From NCBI GenBank assembly GCA_963971405.1, contig OZ020492.1:1860001-1924000 (forward strand): a stretch of DNA of 64,000 nucleotides, given 5' to 3'. The notes under the pieces were generated by a model. The model made no database searches. It was not told where the DNA came from and worked only from the letters and a program-made list of their open reading frames with translations. Shown one piece after another: positions 1 through 11,600 of the stretch. The position numbers were made by a program, and so were the translations under genes. Source of the stretch: Psococerastis gibbosa. Taxonomy: Eukaryota; Arthropoda; Insecta; Psocodea; Psocidae. Position 1 is the stretch's first letter. Each line of letters begins with the position of its first letter.

Positions 1-534
1 TATCAGTCAAAGAAATTCGATGAGATGTTCGATGAACAAAAGCGACTAAGGGATGAACTCAAACACAAGGATAACAAAATTATGGATCTGGAGGATAGGC
101 TAGCTAAAGTTGAGCAATACTCCCGAAATGCATCTTTCGAGATTGGGGAAGTCCTTCAGCAGCCTAATGAAAGTATCGAAAATGTGGTCATTGAAGTTGC
201 CGCCAAGTTGGGAGTACAGTTGGACGCCGGTGAAATTCAGGCTACTCATCGCTTGAAAGCTGTCAATGGAAGGATCCCGGCGGTTATAGTTCAACTATCA
301 AACAGGAAAAAACTAGACCTCATCGTTAAATCCAAGAAAGTTGTTACAAATCAGCAATTATTCGGAAAGGGAAGCGGTCGAATCTACATAGGTGAAAGCC
401 TAAGTCCCCATTACCGTCGACTATTTCAGGCTGCGAAAATGAAGGCACGTGCTCTCAGTTATAAATACATTTGGTTTCGTGGTTTTGTTATGTGTCGAAA
501 AACTGATTCCTCTCCATCCCAGTTATTAAAATAA
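1..534 (+). CDS. LINE ORF1 protein, 5' end outside the window
   Basis: This is the 3' part of the first ORF of a non-LTR retrotransposon. The frame is open from base 1 (the first internal ATG is at 25), so the protein continues off the left edge. What can be seen is a charged, heptad-like coiled-coil start (LEDRLAKVEQYSR), then a domain with the pattern ENVVIEVAAKLGV, ATHRLK and PAVIVQLSNRKK, then GKGSGRIYIGESLSPHYR. That order matches the baculovirus FP25K/L1 ORF1-like nucleic-acid-binding domain common in invertebrate LINE ORF1 proteins. Known role of the family: it coats element RNA as an RNP and acts as a chaperone. It lies 256 bases upstream of ORF2 on the same strand. No internal stop is seen in the visible part, unlike ORF2. 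The FP-like domain assignment is by eye. Confidence 0.72.
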   Translation, partial: YQSKKFDEMFDEQKRLRDELKHKDNKIMDLEDRLAKVEQYSRNASFEIGEVLQQPNESIENVVIEVAAKLGVQLDAGEIQATHRLKAVNGRIPAVIVQLSNRKKLDLIVKSKKVVTNQQLFGKGSGRIYIGESLSPHYRRLFQAAKMKARALSYKYIWFRGFVMCRKTDSSPSQLLK

Positions 535-790
535 ACAATGAGAATGACTTTAAATTAATTATTTGACTAATAGTTTATGCTCTTCTAGTATTAATTTTTA
601 AATCAATATTCCAGTTTTTATTTATTGTGGTCTCTCTGATTTTATATGTAGATCTATTGAAATTGTCATGCTTTTTTAAAATATTATTTTACTGTACTTA
701 TAAAAAATCTATGCCGATGGTCTTATATAAATTCCATGGTAAACAGTTATACTCTTGATAGTATTGACTCTAGTGGCCACGTGAAAACAC

Positions 791-3700
791 ATGTTTTGCT
801 CAATGATGACATTTTTTTTTAACGGAAAGGGACTTAAATTGTTCCATATGAACATAAGAAGTGCTCGTCAAAATTTTGATATGTTATGCGTTCAACTTTA
901 TAAATACCAGTATAAGATGGACATAATCGTACTAAGTGAGGCAGGGTTACAGGAAAAAGATAATTATCAGTTTCAATTACCCCGTTACTGTACATACTAC
1001 TGCTATGGCAAATTTAACAAATGTGACGGTGTACTTATATTCATCAAAAGCACAATTGATTCATCATTTAAGCCCATAAACAGCATCAGTAATGCTTGTT
1101 GTTGTGAATTATAATTTTTATTTGAAAACAAACCTTTGCTAATAACATGTATTTACCGACCCCCGTCATGTGATGTGGAACAATTTATAACAACCCTTGC
1201 CGTTTATTGTGAACAAAAAGCTATTGCATTGAACTGTCACGTAATTGTTGGAGACATGAATGTCGATATTGCTCCTAGTTTTCCTGGGTTTGGATACAAG
1301 CGTCAATTAAAACCTACAGAAGAGGAACAAATGATTGATTATTTGAATAATTATGCCTCTAGTGGTTATATCTCAATGATAAATAATTATACACGTATTG
1401 ATAATGATAAGCGCTCATGTATTGATCATATTTTTATACAAAACTGCTTGACTAACGCAGCGTTAGGCGCCATTTCACAGGTTGGCATAACTGACCATTA
1501 TGCCACTTGCCTTGTCATTAAATCAAATCTAACTAATATTAACAGAAAACATAATGAACGTAAAGTATACAATATCGTTGATTACACTGTGTTAGGGCAG
1601 CTCCTCAGTGATGAAAATTGGGCAAGAGTATTGTCATCCAACAATTCCAATACTGCAAGTAGCTTTTTTCTTGCTATATTTAAAATGAATATTGCGGGTG
1701 CCACTAATCCAGTCCGACCGTCCAGAAAGAAATACAAAATTAAGCCGCGGTTAACGCCAATTGTATTAGCTGCGATTGAGTACAGAGACAAACTTAAATT
1801 AAAATTGAAAAGTAACCCTAATAACATTGAGTGCAAAAATGACTTCACTACTTTTAGGACGTATACAAATAATTTGATCAAGTCAACTAAAACCCGTTTT
1901 TATAAAGAAAAAATTAATGACTGCAAAGGTGACCTAGGTAAAACATGGAAAATAATTCGAGAAATCACGAATAGTAGGAAAACTAACAAAAGTGTATCAG
2001 AAATTATTGATGGACACACCAATACAGTGCGGAAGGACCCTGAATCTATTGCAGATCATTTAAATCTATACTACAGTCGTGTTGCTGAAAACTTGGCTCA
2101 AAACATTCCCCAAACTGCCCCTCCTAGCACTGACATTTTCCCTGAGTCTAGAATTCCACATGATATTACTCTTGACCATGTTACTGAAGCTGAAATTATA
2201 AAGTGTATTAATGATTTAAATAACTCTAAGTCAGTTGGTCCTGACGGTTTGACCACCATGATGTACAAAAAAATGGTTAAATATATTGCTAAACCTATTG
2301 CGCACATTGTCAATTATTCGATTCGCACTGGTGTCTTTCCTGACGTATGTAAAGAAGCGTATATTACTACTCTGTTTAAAGATGGTGACGCCAAAAAAGC
2401 TGAAAACTGGAGGCCAATATCGCAAGTGTCTGTGCTAGCAAAAATTATCGAAAAGTGTTTAAAGGCCCAAGTTCACAGCTTCCTGGACAAGAACAATTTT
2501 TATTCTTCCACTCAATATGGATTTCGCCCAAAAAGATGTACACAAGATGCTATTCTTCATTTTAGTAACACAGTTTATCATGCACTTAATCATTCTTATC
2601 CATGTCTTTCAATCATTCTCGACATAAAAAAGGCATTTGACACTGTGTGCCATGACAAACTTCTCTTGAAGCTTGAAATGGCTGGTATTCGTGGTGTAGC
2701 ATTAAAATTAATGGAATCGTACTTGAAAAATAGAACCCAGAGAGTCAAGTTAAATACAAAAAACGAAAACACGAAAATATTGAGTGATAGTTGTACGATA
2801 AAACATGGAGTGCCTCAGGGAACAGTAGGCCTACTCGGTCCTTTATTATTTTTAATTTACATCAATCAATTATGTGATGCTCACATTGATGGATCAGTTA
2901 TATGTTTCGCAGATGACACTGCACTTGTATTTTATGGAGACTCTTGGTCCGAAGTAACAAGAAACGCACAGAAAACATTATTACATGTCAAACAGTGGCT
3001 CGACTTCAATAAACTATCTCTAAACTTAAATAAAACATGCGCCACATTTTACTCAATAAATAATGGTACACAACCAATTATCAAAACCTTAAAGTTGCAT
3101 CACTGTTCTTATGGCAATACTATTTGTGCCGATGATTGTGTTTGCATAAATTGTACTTGTAACATCAACTGTTTCAATATCCGTAATGAAAGATCGGTAA
3201 AATATTTAGGCGTTATCATTGACCAAAACATGCTGTGGAATGATCATGTGCAATTAACAATATCCAGATTAAGAAAAACCATTTATAAAATGCATGAGCT
3301 CCGTATGATATTGTCAAAACCACTGCTTCGCAGTGTCTACTACGGTCTTGTTCAGTCTATTTTTAGCTATGGGATTGCTGCCTGGGGAGGAACGTACAGA
3401 TCTTACCTTTAAAAGTTAAACAGCTCAATTAATTGCATAATTAAAGTTGCTCTTTTCCACCCACGCAGATATCCCACTGATTTGATATATAATGAGTTTG
3501 ATGTGCCAACCTTTAATCAAGTTTATTCTGCAATTTTACTTCGTTACGCTAACCAACTTACTAGTGATAATTTAGTACTTAGTTCCCTACAGCAGCATCA
3601 TGTCAATACCAGGCATCGTCTATCTCATAATATTTTTTTCCGAGCCTGCAAGAAAATTCATTTTTGAACACTCTCCAATATTTTTAGCCTGCAAACTATT

Positions 3701-3824
3701 CAATTCCCTTCCAATAGAGATAAAGGTTCTCCGCTCAAGTAAGCATTTTATAAATTCATCTAAAAATTTTATAAATAAAGCTGACAATAAACATTTACTT
3801 CAAATATTTCAGAATTCTTTATAG
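791..3824 (+). pseudogene. LINE ORF2: AP endonuclease plus reverse transcriptase, broken
   Basis: ORF2 of the same LINE makes the nicking endonuclease and reverse transcriptase used in target-primed insertion. Endonuclease motifs in order are HMNIRS, VLSEA, YRPPS, GDMNVD, IDHIF and ITDHY. RT motifs are WRPIS, QYGFRPKRCTQDA, ILDIKKAFDTV, GVPQGT and the catalytic FADD (about 2909-2920). The C-terminus ends with a typical LP..IK...FINSSKNF tail, and no RNase H follows. Lesions: an in-frame TAA at 1112-1114, another at 3410-3412, and a frameshift near 3640-3660 that moves the last part into another frame, ending at 3824. A further oddity is six extra bases (GGCCTA) inside the GVPQGT-V-LGP motif at about 2827-2832. 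The lineage looks like the CR1/L2/Jockey group; the exact clade is not resolved. Confidence 0.87.
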
Positions 3825-3950
3825 ATCTCTTCTCAAATAACTTTGTGCCCATCGAACCTATAGAGACTACAAGTTTAATTGAATTTTTTTATTTTTTATT
3901 CTACTCAATTTTATACTTTTTGGATTGTAAGTTAAAATAATAATAATAAT
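3825..3950 (+). mobile_element. 3' UTR and (TAA)n tail of the LINE
   Basis: After the ORF2 stop about 125 bases of AT-rich sequence end in a short TAA repeat (about 3936-3949), the microsatellite-type tail of several LINE clades. The 5' end of the element is outside the window, so no target duplication can be checked. On the opposite strand this segment contains two AATAAA hexamers (TTTATT at 3888-3893 and 3895-3900) just downstream of the zinc-finger gene stop. Confidence 0.6.
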
Positions 3951-3956
3951 GTTAAA

Positions 3957-4301
3957 TTATGTATTGTATTTAACTTTTGACCCTTTTCCGATAATGCGGC
4001 CAGATTTGAAAGTATGTTCTTTCATATGCTCAAAATAAACATTTGTGTTCGTAAAAGTCGTCTTACAAACGCCGCAGATGACGGTTGTCACGTTTGATGG
4101 CTGGACGACATTACGGGTTGTTTTGTTTAAATACTTCTTGTAATCTATCCCTTGAAGTGGCCCATTCTCCAACAATTTGCAAATTGGTTCTGTTAACGGG
4201 CGAACATGTACAAAAGCAGATGTTGTTCTTTTAATTTGCTCTTTGCAAAATTTGGTAGCTAAATTTTCATTAGGCATCATTTTCGTTTTAATGGCTCGAC
4301 C
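3957..4301 (-). CDS. Terminal exon of a C2H2 zinc-finger gene
   Basis: This is a minus-strand exon. On that strand a polypyrimidine tract and AG acceptor end just above 4301, the frame then stays open for about 114 codons, and it stops with TAA at 3957-3959. The product carries one C2H2 finger, C-x2-C-x12-H-x3-H (ICGVCK to HMKEH), followed by a short basic tail (GRIIGKGSKVK). The exon starts two bases into a codon, which fits the donor phase of the two upstream cassette exons (5404-5484 and 6022-6102). I therefore read the three as one gene. The protein is probably a nuclear DNA-binding or regulatory factor, but the family and target are unknown. The stop lies about 7 bases from the LINE tail, so the 3' UTR must run antisense into that LINE. 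Upstream exons were not found. Confidence 0.6.
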   Translation of the reverse strand, partial: GRAIKTKMMPNENLATKFCKEQIKRTTSAFVHVRPLTEPICKLLENGPLQGIDYKKYLNKTTRNVVQPSNVTTVICGVCKTTFTNTNVYFEHMKEHTFKSGRIIGKGSKVKYNT

Positions 4302-4344
4302 TGTAAAAAGATAAGTTCAATTTTACACACTTAACTATAGTGAG

Positions 4345-4500
4345 AATAATTTGTCTAAATTGTTAGACAGGTTGGCACAGCTACACAACTATCAGAACAG
4401 AACGCCTCACTGTTGGAGCTTGTGGGCCCGGTTAGGCGTAGATCGTAGGTTCGAATCCCGTCAAGTCCATTTTTTTTTATATACTCTCATTTCGGTTTTT
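4345..4500 (+). repeat. tRNA-derived SINE, family 1, copy 1
   Basis: The segment has a perfect polymerase III B-box (GGTTCGAATCC) in the stretch 4449-4470, preceded by GGTTAGGCGTAGA and followed by a T-run and TATACTCTCATTTCGGTT. The same modules occur at 36738-36830 (minus) and 37110-37216 (plus). The 45 bases before it (acaggttggcacagctaca) are found in opposite orientation just before the copy at 37 kb, so the family is composite or rearranged. Confidence 0.6.
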
Positions 4501-4560
4501 TCTACTACTAAGAAAAGTCCATTACACTTCTCAGATGTCCTGACTTGAAAACGTATAATT

Positions 4561-5403
4561 AATTAATTAAGAGGCAATAGGACACCCACACAGCCCGCTT
4601 TTTAATAAAATCCAATTTCCCAAGAAATATCGATAGAGTTATAATAGTTATGAGATTTCAAAAAAGTAGAAGAAATGCTCCTCTATAATTTCAATATTCA
4701 TGGACACGGTGAATCACACCACCCGCCCACCAAATAATATAATTCGGTTAATATGAGTGCCAAAACCATACACGCCTCATTGGGGACAGACATGGGCCGG
4801 TCTCAGTGGCATTAATCTTTCCCATCAAGACTGGCGTCATGGAACACCTATAGACAAATAAAGGTTAACCGTTCCAAAAGGTAACTACCAATATGAGTAA
4901 TTTTTCAATCCAGACATAAATTTGATAGCGAAATCAGTGTCAAACTATTTTTGGTGACACTAGAAATATTTTCGGCTCCCTGGACAAGGGAGTTGATGGT
5001 GGTCCAACGCAGTATCTACGAAATTTAAAATTTAAACGACTGTCGTATTGCACATCAAATGACAGCTCATTCATTATCCATACTTCTTCTCAATATAGGT
5101 CATAAGATACACGGTAAATTAAACAATTGTCCCGCAATGGCGGCAGTGACTTTACTTTTTCATAGATACAATAAATGAGCAATGGACCTTTTCTATGCTT
5201 TTGAAGAACCTCTACTTTAGGAAACAGGAAACTGGTAACTCGTTCGACTTTCAATACTCACATCACCATGAAGACTATTCTTTTTATAGCTCACACGGAT
5301 TTTTGGAAATCAAATTGGTAAATTAATATTTTCCTGACCTTCCTATTGCACCCTGACTGGTAGCATAATTTAAGCTGATTACAAATGCTCTATTACTACT
5401 TAC
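4561..5403. other. Non-coding, intron of the zinc-finger gene
   Basis: AT-rich sequence between the terminal exon and cassette A. I see no coding segment, RNA gene or clear repeat in it. It is best read as intron. Confidence 0.4.
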
Positions 5404-5484
5404 TATTTAAATACTGGACCATGGCTCCATCCTCATACTCCTGTTTTATTTCTATTTCATAGCAGACTGAACCAGCAGCAGCGT
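5404..5484 (-). CDS. 81-nt cassette exon A of the zinc-finger gene
   Basis: On the minus strand the exon follows the acceptor tttgttttag and ends at the donor GTAAGTAG. It is exactly 81 nt and open in one frame (27 codons, core IEIKQEYEDGA). Its phase (two bases to finish a codon at the start, one base left at the end) is identical to exon B, and joins correctly to the terminal exon at 4301. Short acidic KxEY(E/D)-type segments are common in linker exons of insect zinc-finger genes. Skipping it would keep the frame. Confidence 0.5.
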
Positions 5485-5698
5485 CTAAAACAAAGGAAAA
5501 TACCCTTGTAAAACAATAAATTAACAATTAAAAGAGATGAGGCACAACAATAATTGTAAACGATATTAATGCAATAAGTAAGTAAACTAATAATAATTTT
5601 TTTCATAGCCAGAATTTCAACCCAAAAAATATCACACTTCCCTAACGACATGATGAGAATCAGCCAAAGTCGTAAAAAGAAGCATAAGCTTTATATAT

Positions 5699-5781
5699 TA
5701 TTTTCAGTTATTTATTTCATTTATTTATTTATTTTATTTTATTTTATTTTATTTTATTTATTTCATTTATTTTTTATTTAG
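5699..5781. repeat. (TTTAT)n microsatellite
   Basis: About 80 bases of TTTAT/TTTA-type repeats between the two cassette exons, within the duplicated exon interval. Confidence 0.8.
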
Positions 5782-6021
5782 AAAAGTCCATCATCTAGCG
5801 CCAAGCATTGGCCCGTGTGCGATTTAACTTTGTTACCTACCCCAACATATAAAAGCACACAGTTTAATGCATGGGCGCCCATACTTGAGGGTAAGGTAAG
5901 CACCCTCTCCCCCTTAGCCTCCAGGAAAGGGATTGGAAAGTACCGTAGTTCAGTTTATGCATTAAGTAACAAAATTAGCTAAGCAGTGGCCGTAAATTAC
6001 AAATGCTCTGATACTACTTAC

Positions 6022-6102
6022 TTTCTGAGCGCTCAACGTCATACTCCTCCTTTATTATCACATTTACAGGGACTGGGATTGCAACAGCTGTTCGCTCTCC
6101 GT
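6022..6102 (-). CDS. 81-nt cassette exon B, tandem duplicate of exon A
   Basis: Same length (81 nt), same acceptor (tttgttttag) and donor (GTAAGTAGT), and same phase as exon A, about 0.6 kb upstream on the minus strand. The product core is VNVIIKEEYDVERSE. Intronic flanks are also similar (the CAAATGCTCT block below each donor and the AATAAAACAA-like block above each acceptor), so the duplication covered the exon plus flanking intron. The coding sequences have diverged but both remain open, which suggests both copies were kept. The pair could be mutually exclusive or consecutive; the sequence cannot tell. Confidence 0.5.
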
Positions 6103-7698
6103 CTAAAACAAACATAAATACATAAAAACAATATATCGATAAAACAATTCTTTATCAGCATTAGTGGTAAGGCACAATAATAATAAATTTCTAAACGCCA
6201 TTAGGCCTATTATAAATTGGTATTTTTAAAAGTGCAAAGAACGACATTAAAAAATCCCTTTTGACTCTGGCCGATCAGATGTAGGGAGATTTCATAATAG
6301 CACCGGGCGGCGGTTTCTCTTACCTTATAAATGATAACACTATTAAAGTACGGTACGCTAACACAATATTTCGAACAATCACCGTGTAACGACGTAATGT
6401 CGTTTTTGGTATTTAATTGATTTCTTAAATACATTAGGTACGTAACAGTGATTTCCCTCGTATTAATGAGAGGTATGTAAACTTTACAGTAAACACAGTA
6501 AATAGTTTTTCCCTCCAATTAAATTAAATTCATTCTAAAGAGTAAAGCCACGCCTGGTGTTGACTCCGTTTATTTTGCCCTTTTAAAACGCTATGTAGAC
6601 GACTATGGTTGTTAATATTTAAAAAAAATCTATTCTATTAACTGACCTAAAAATATTCTTGTGGGTGGGACAAGAGTTAAACGCAAATTAAGTTACTTAC
6701 TAAATCAGGATAGATGGAATAAATGTAAGCTAATTATGAACGCCAAGGAATCGGGTGAATTGGTATAGCCAATAAAAAAATATCCCTAAAAGAACACGAC
6801 CATAAAATCAAATTTGGGTTTTGTTAGTAAACAACTAAGAAGTGTGTTTCTGAGAAAAGGATATTTACTTTAAGTACTTTATTAACGCGGGAAAAATATA
6901 TATTATTTTGCTCTGTGTTGGTACGTCGACCTGTTGGTGCTTGCCCCCTTAATGGCTGAAATGGAAAGTCGGCATTCAGATTCTTTTTTCACGCAAAGTA
7001 TTTAATAATTTTAGTTGTGTGGTCGCTGCATCCCTCCCCATCCCTTCTCACACCCACCCTACCACCCCGCTAATTAAATATACAGTTCACTCCGAACCGT
7101 GCGTAAGTAAACCCGCCAACGATGAGTATAAATAATACAACATCACTAAAAGTAAACATTAATGGTGGAGTACAGTAGTAGGCCTAGTTTGATCGACTTC
7201 GATGGCCAGGTGGTAGCGTGCTTGTACTTGTGCGAGTCTCTAAACGCCATGCAATCGGTAGTCAAGACTCAACCGGCTTTACTTTACTTTTCCTGCTTCA
7301 TCGCAAGTCAGTTCAGTTCTCTCACTACTCTCGGTACACAGCACACGCGTTCCTACATTTATATACCGTACTATACTTTCCATTATTATTGCTTTATTCA
7401 TATTGTTGCTACATCCTTGCTACGCCTTCAGCCGTCTCCTTCGTAGACCATCCGGGTGCACCTGGACTTCACGTGCTGGACTTCGCCGGACGTCAATAGG
7501 CTACGAGTAAGTACCCCCCTTCTTCTAATCTATTACAGTTCCATTCGCTCTAATCGGAGACGTGTCGTAACTCGACACAAGTACCTATTAGGTAACTTAG
7601 TGAGGCGACTGAAGGGGTCAATCGGATACATTTATTGAATTGTTTGCATGCGATTAACCTAGCCTATTTAAAAAAATATATATAAAAAGTACCCACAA
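6103..7698. other. Non-coding stretch with a repeat fragment
   Basis: 6250-6315 is a short copy of the repeat described at 7699 (shared CTGGCCGATCAG and GTAGGGAGATT). 7160-7510 is GC-richer and open in more than one frame, ending at a donor-like CGAGTAAGTAC; it might be a 5' exon or an LTR piece, but nothing recognisable is encoded. The rest holds no feature I can support. Confidence 0.3.
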
Positions 7699-8104
7699 AA
7701 AAAAATCCCTTTCAGCTCATGCCGATCTGGAGTAGGGAGATTCCGCAGATCCTGCTTTTCCTCTACGCTACCTACGCTATGCATTTAATAAAAAATAAAA
7801 AATACTTCTTTATTTTCCCGACCACAACATCAACACACAAAACACTCTTGTGTTTCAAACAATGACGACTATGAACCTTTACTTATTAAATTATTTTTAC
7901 TTTGACTGGACGCCATCTTGAAATCATTGATTTAAAAGTTAAACGTGTTGATAACCATTATCGTAGATAATAATACGGGCTTTCAGTCAAATTTTAATTC
8001 ATTCCTCAGCGACCAATATTAACTGAGATATCAATTATATTAGGTTTCAATCGGCCGCCATCTTGTAACTAAATAGTGGATCTAGCTCGTTACAAACTCG
8101 ATCA
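7699..8104 (+). repeat. Dispersed ~400-bp repeat, copy 1
   Basis: Matches 46431-46822 in the same orientation over nearly its whole length (shared blocks GTAGGGAGATTCCGCAGA, ACACAAAACACTCTTGTGTT, AGATAATAATACGGGCTTTC and GTGGATCTAGCT). No ORF, no evident terminal repeat and no target duplication recognised. Class unknown; probably a non-autonomous element. Confidence 0.65.
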
Positions 8105-8194
8105 AGCCCCTCCACCTATTTTCATACAAGTGTATAAAATGGGAAAAGCCGTTCTTTTGAATTAATGACCTTAGTTCGGTTCGGAGGATATGAA

Positions 8195-8630
8195 GGGGCC
8201 CCGGGGGTCTCCCACGGGGGAGAAATTTAGCGAAACAAACCTGAAATAGTTTGATTTTACCCATTTTGATAGCAGTAACTTGATTTTAACTGAGATTTTA
8301 CAGGCATTTAATTTTATTGCTAACAAGGGGGGGGGGCAGGGGTCTCCCCCCGGTGAAATATTTTGAAAAATAGGGCTGAAATATTGAGGTTTTACACATT
8401 TGAGAGCACATGAGAGCAATAAGGTGTATATATTACATGGAATTAATATAATTATTGTGAGCTAGGGGGACCCGGAAGTCTCTTCGGGTAAAAATTTATG
8501 AAAAATAGGGCAGAAATATTGGGTTTCCACGCATTTTGAGAGGAATAAGGTTTATAAATTACAGGGAATTAATTTAATTTTAATTTATTGTGAACAGGGG
8601 TCCCCCCCCCCCCCCCCCCCCCGGGAGAAA
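8195..8630 (+). repeat. Tandem array, about 130-145 bp units with G/C tracts
   Basis: At least three units recur, each with a G- or C-run, then GTCTCC..CGGG, AAAATAGGGC(T/A)GAAATATTG, a run resembling TTTTACACATTTGAGAG, and AATTAAT..ATTGTGA. Runs lie near 8325, 8345 and 8597 (a run of about 25 C). The BEL/Pao fragment starts inside the last unit, directly after the C-run, so either the BEL element was truncated at the array or the array grew beside it. Confidence 0.65.
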
Positions 8631-11600
8631 ATGTTGAAGGAGCTTCATAATAAAGGCATTATTTTATCAGATGTTGGAGAAGGGACTCCGCAAATAGACA
8701 TGTTGATTGGAGCAGATTTAATTGGAAGTTTACTTACAGGGCGTATGGAAATAATGAAAAATGGTTTAAGCGCCATTGAAACTAAAATAGGTTGGTGTGT
8801 GTTAGGTTCTGGTAGAAAGTGTTTTAATATGATGTCTTAAAGTATGTTAAGTGTCACAGAAACAAAGCTGTGGGACTTGGACACATTAGGTATATCGGAA
8901 CCAGTAAAAGCAAGTAACAAGGAAGAAGAAATTGAAAATGTCAAGATACACTTTGAGAATTCTATCATCATGAATAAAGAGAAGAAATACCAGGTGGAGT
9001 TACCTTGGAAAGAAGGACACCCTGTTCTACCCGAAAATTATGAGATTGCCAAACAAAGACTGGGTAATGTATACAAAAAACTTGAGAAAGATAACTTAGT
9101 AATGGATTATGATAACGTGTTTAAAAAATGGGAGAAGGAGGGAATTATTGAAAAAGTGTCGTGTTTAAACGATTGGGAATCAAAATGTCATTATTTGCCT
9201 CATAGACCAGTTATAAAATTAGATAGGGAAACTACAAAAATTAGGCCGGTATTCGACGCCTCGACAAAGAAACCTGGGCATCCGTCTCTCAATGACTGTC
9301 TTCATACGGGACCCAACTTGATCAAGAGAATCCCTACAATTCTAGGTAAATTTAGGGAAGGCAAAATAGCTGCTACTAGTGATATAAGACAAGCTTTTCA
9401 GATGATTGTTCTGGATGAGAAAGATAGAGATGTAGTGCGCTTTCTATGGTTTGATATAAAAATAAGGATATGATGGTTTACAGACACTGCAGAGTCGTAT
9501 TTGGGATTTCTTCCAGTCCGTTCTTACTGAATGCGACTTTAAACCATCATCTGAGAAAGTCTGAGTGGAAACAGTTTGCTTATACACGTGATAAGTTAAT
9601 TGATGGATTTTACGTTGACGATTATGTTGACAGTTTTAATAATGAATCAGAATGGCTACAATGTAAAGGCGAAGCTCAAGACATTCTGTCAGCAGGAGGA
9701 TTTGAGTTAACAAAATGGACTTCAAATGCCCCTGGTTTTCAAAAAGGAGAAGTTTCTGTGTTAGGTTTGATGTGGATCACAGAAAAATATGAATTATATT
9801 GCAAGGGGTTTCCAACTAACATCAATACAGACGAAGAAATTACCAAAAGAAAGTTATTGTCAGTGGTTGGTCAAGTTTTTGATGTGACTGGTCATTTATG
9901 TGCGGCACTTTTGGAGCCCAAATTAATTCTACAGGAAGCTTGGAAGAGAAAAATTGAATGGGACGAAGTGCTACCAGCAGAGTTAGGAGAAAGATTTCGT
10001 AACTGGTATGAACATACTAATTTAATTGAAGAATGTCGTTTTCCGAGACGAATTATTGCAGAAAATTTTAACACTGGAGAAATAACAGGACACGTGTTTT
10101 GTGACGCTAGTATTACAGCCATGGGAGTAGCTATTTTTGTACGACAAGTAATAGACAATCACGTCACTGTGCAATTAATTGTAGGTAAATCTCACGTGGC
10201 ACCTATTACACCTACAACCATACCACGTTTAGAATTGTTGGCTGCATGCTTAGGAGTCAGGCGTTGGAAGAGTATTCGCTCCATTTTTAATGAAAATGTG
10301 GAAGTCTATTTTTGGAGTGATTCAATGATTGCCTTAGGGTGGATAACTCATTCGGAGCCTTGGGGAACGTTTGTTGGTAACAGGGTGAAAGAAATTAGAA
10401 ATGGAAGCAAAATAGAGAATTGGCGTCACGTATCTGGAACAAAGAATCCGGCTGATCTCCCCAGTCGAGGATGCAATTTTAAAACTTTGTTACAAACCAA
10501 GTGGTGGGAAGGGCCTTTATGGTTAAAACAACCTCCTAATACATGGCCTCATACAAAAATCAATTTAACTGATGAATGCTTAGCAGAGTGTAAAACAAAA
10601 GTCACTAATCTGATCTTTACAACAAATCAGGAGAGCTTTCTTAACAATTTTGAAAAGTATTCTAGTTTTTTAAAAATTGTCCGCATATGTGCGTGGATTG
10701 TAAGATATACTAGAATAATCAGAAATCTGCCAGTTAATATAGAAACAAAAGGAGGACCGTCTCCTTTAACAGCTGCTGAACTTGAGACAGCCGAATTATT
10801 ATTAATCAAGTCAGCACAAAGCGAAATAGATACGTCTAAATTAAAAGGGATTCAGGTACAGAACGACGAAAATGGAATCCTAAGAGTTGAGGCTCGAAAT
10901 AATACCTTTAATAGTGCTTTGTTGGTATTACCTCGTTATAATTTTTTAGTCATTAGATTGGTAGAGTATGTACATGCTAATATGGGACATGCTGGTGTCG
11001 ATACTACTCTTACTAAGTTACGTGAAAAATATTGGATCATACAAGGAAGGTATGTTGTAAAAAATGTTGTGAGGGATTGTGTTCATTGTAAACGTTTTTT
11101 TGCTAAAGCAGGGGTGGCTCGAAAAGCTCCACTCCCTGGTAATAGAGTAGATATTGGTCTGTCTATTTTTCAGCATTCTGGAGTAGATTTGTTCGGACCA
11201 CTAATACTTAAAGACGGCAACAAATGTTGGGGAGTTTTATTTACTTGCGCGGTATATAGGGCTGTGCATCTTGATATTGTGACGTCGTTGTCAACTGAAT
11301 GTTTCATCATGGCATTGAGACGGTTTATTTCCAGAAGAGGCAATGTTCGAGTCTTATCTTCAGACAACGGAACCAACTTTGTTGGATTTAAAAATATTCT
11401 TGACTCAATTGATTGGATCAAAATACAAGATCACTATAGTGATAAGCAAATAAAGTGGCGTACACATCCGCCAAAATCACCTTAGTACAATGGAATCTGT
11501 GAGCGTCTAATTCGGTTGATAAAAGAATTGTTATTTAGAAACGTTTGTAAAGCTTGTCTGACAGTGGAGGAACTGTACACAGTCTTCTGTGATACAGAGC

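Noticed and set aside
7162..7638. Overlapping plus-strand ORFs in a GC-richer stretch
   Set aside because: Several frames are open at once, there is no recognisable domain, and only a single donor-like site; not enough for a gene.
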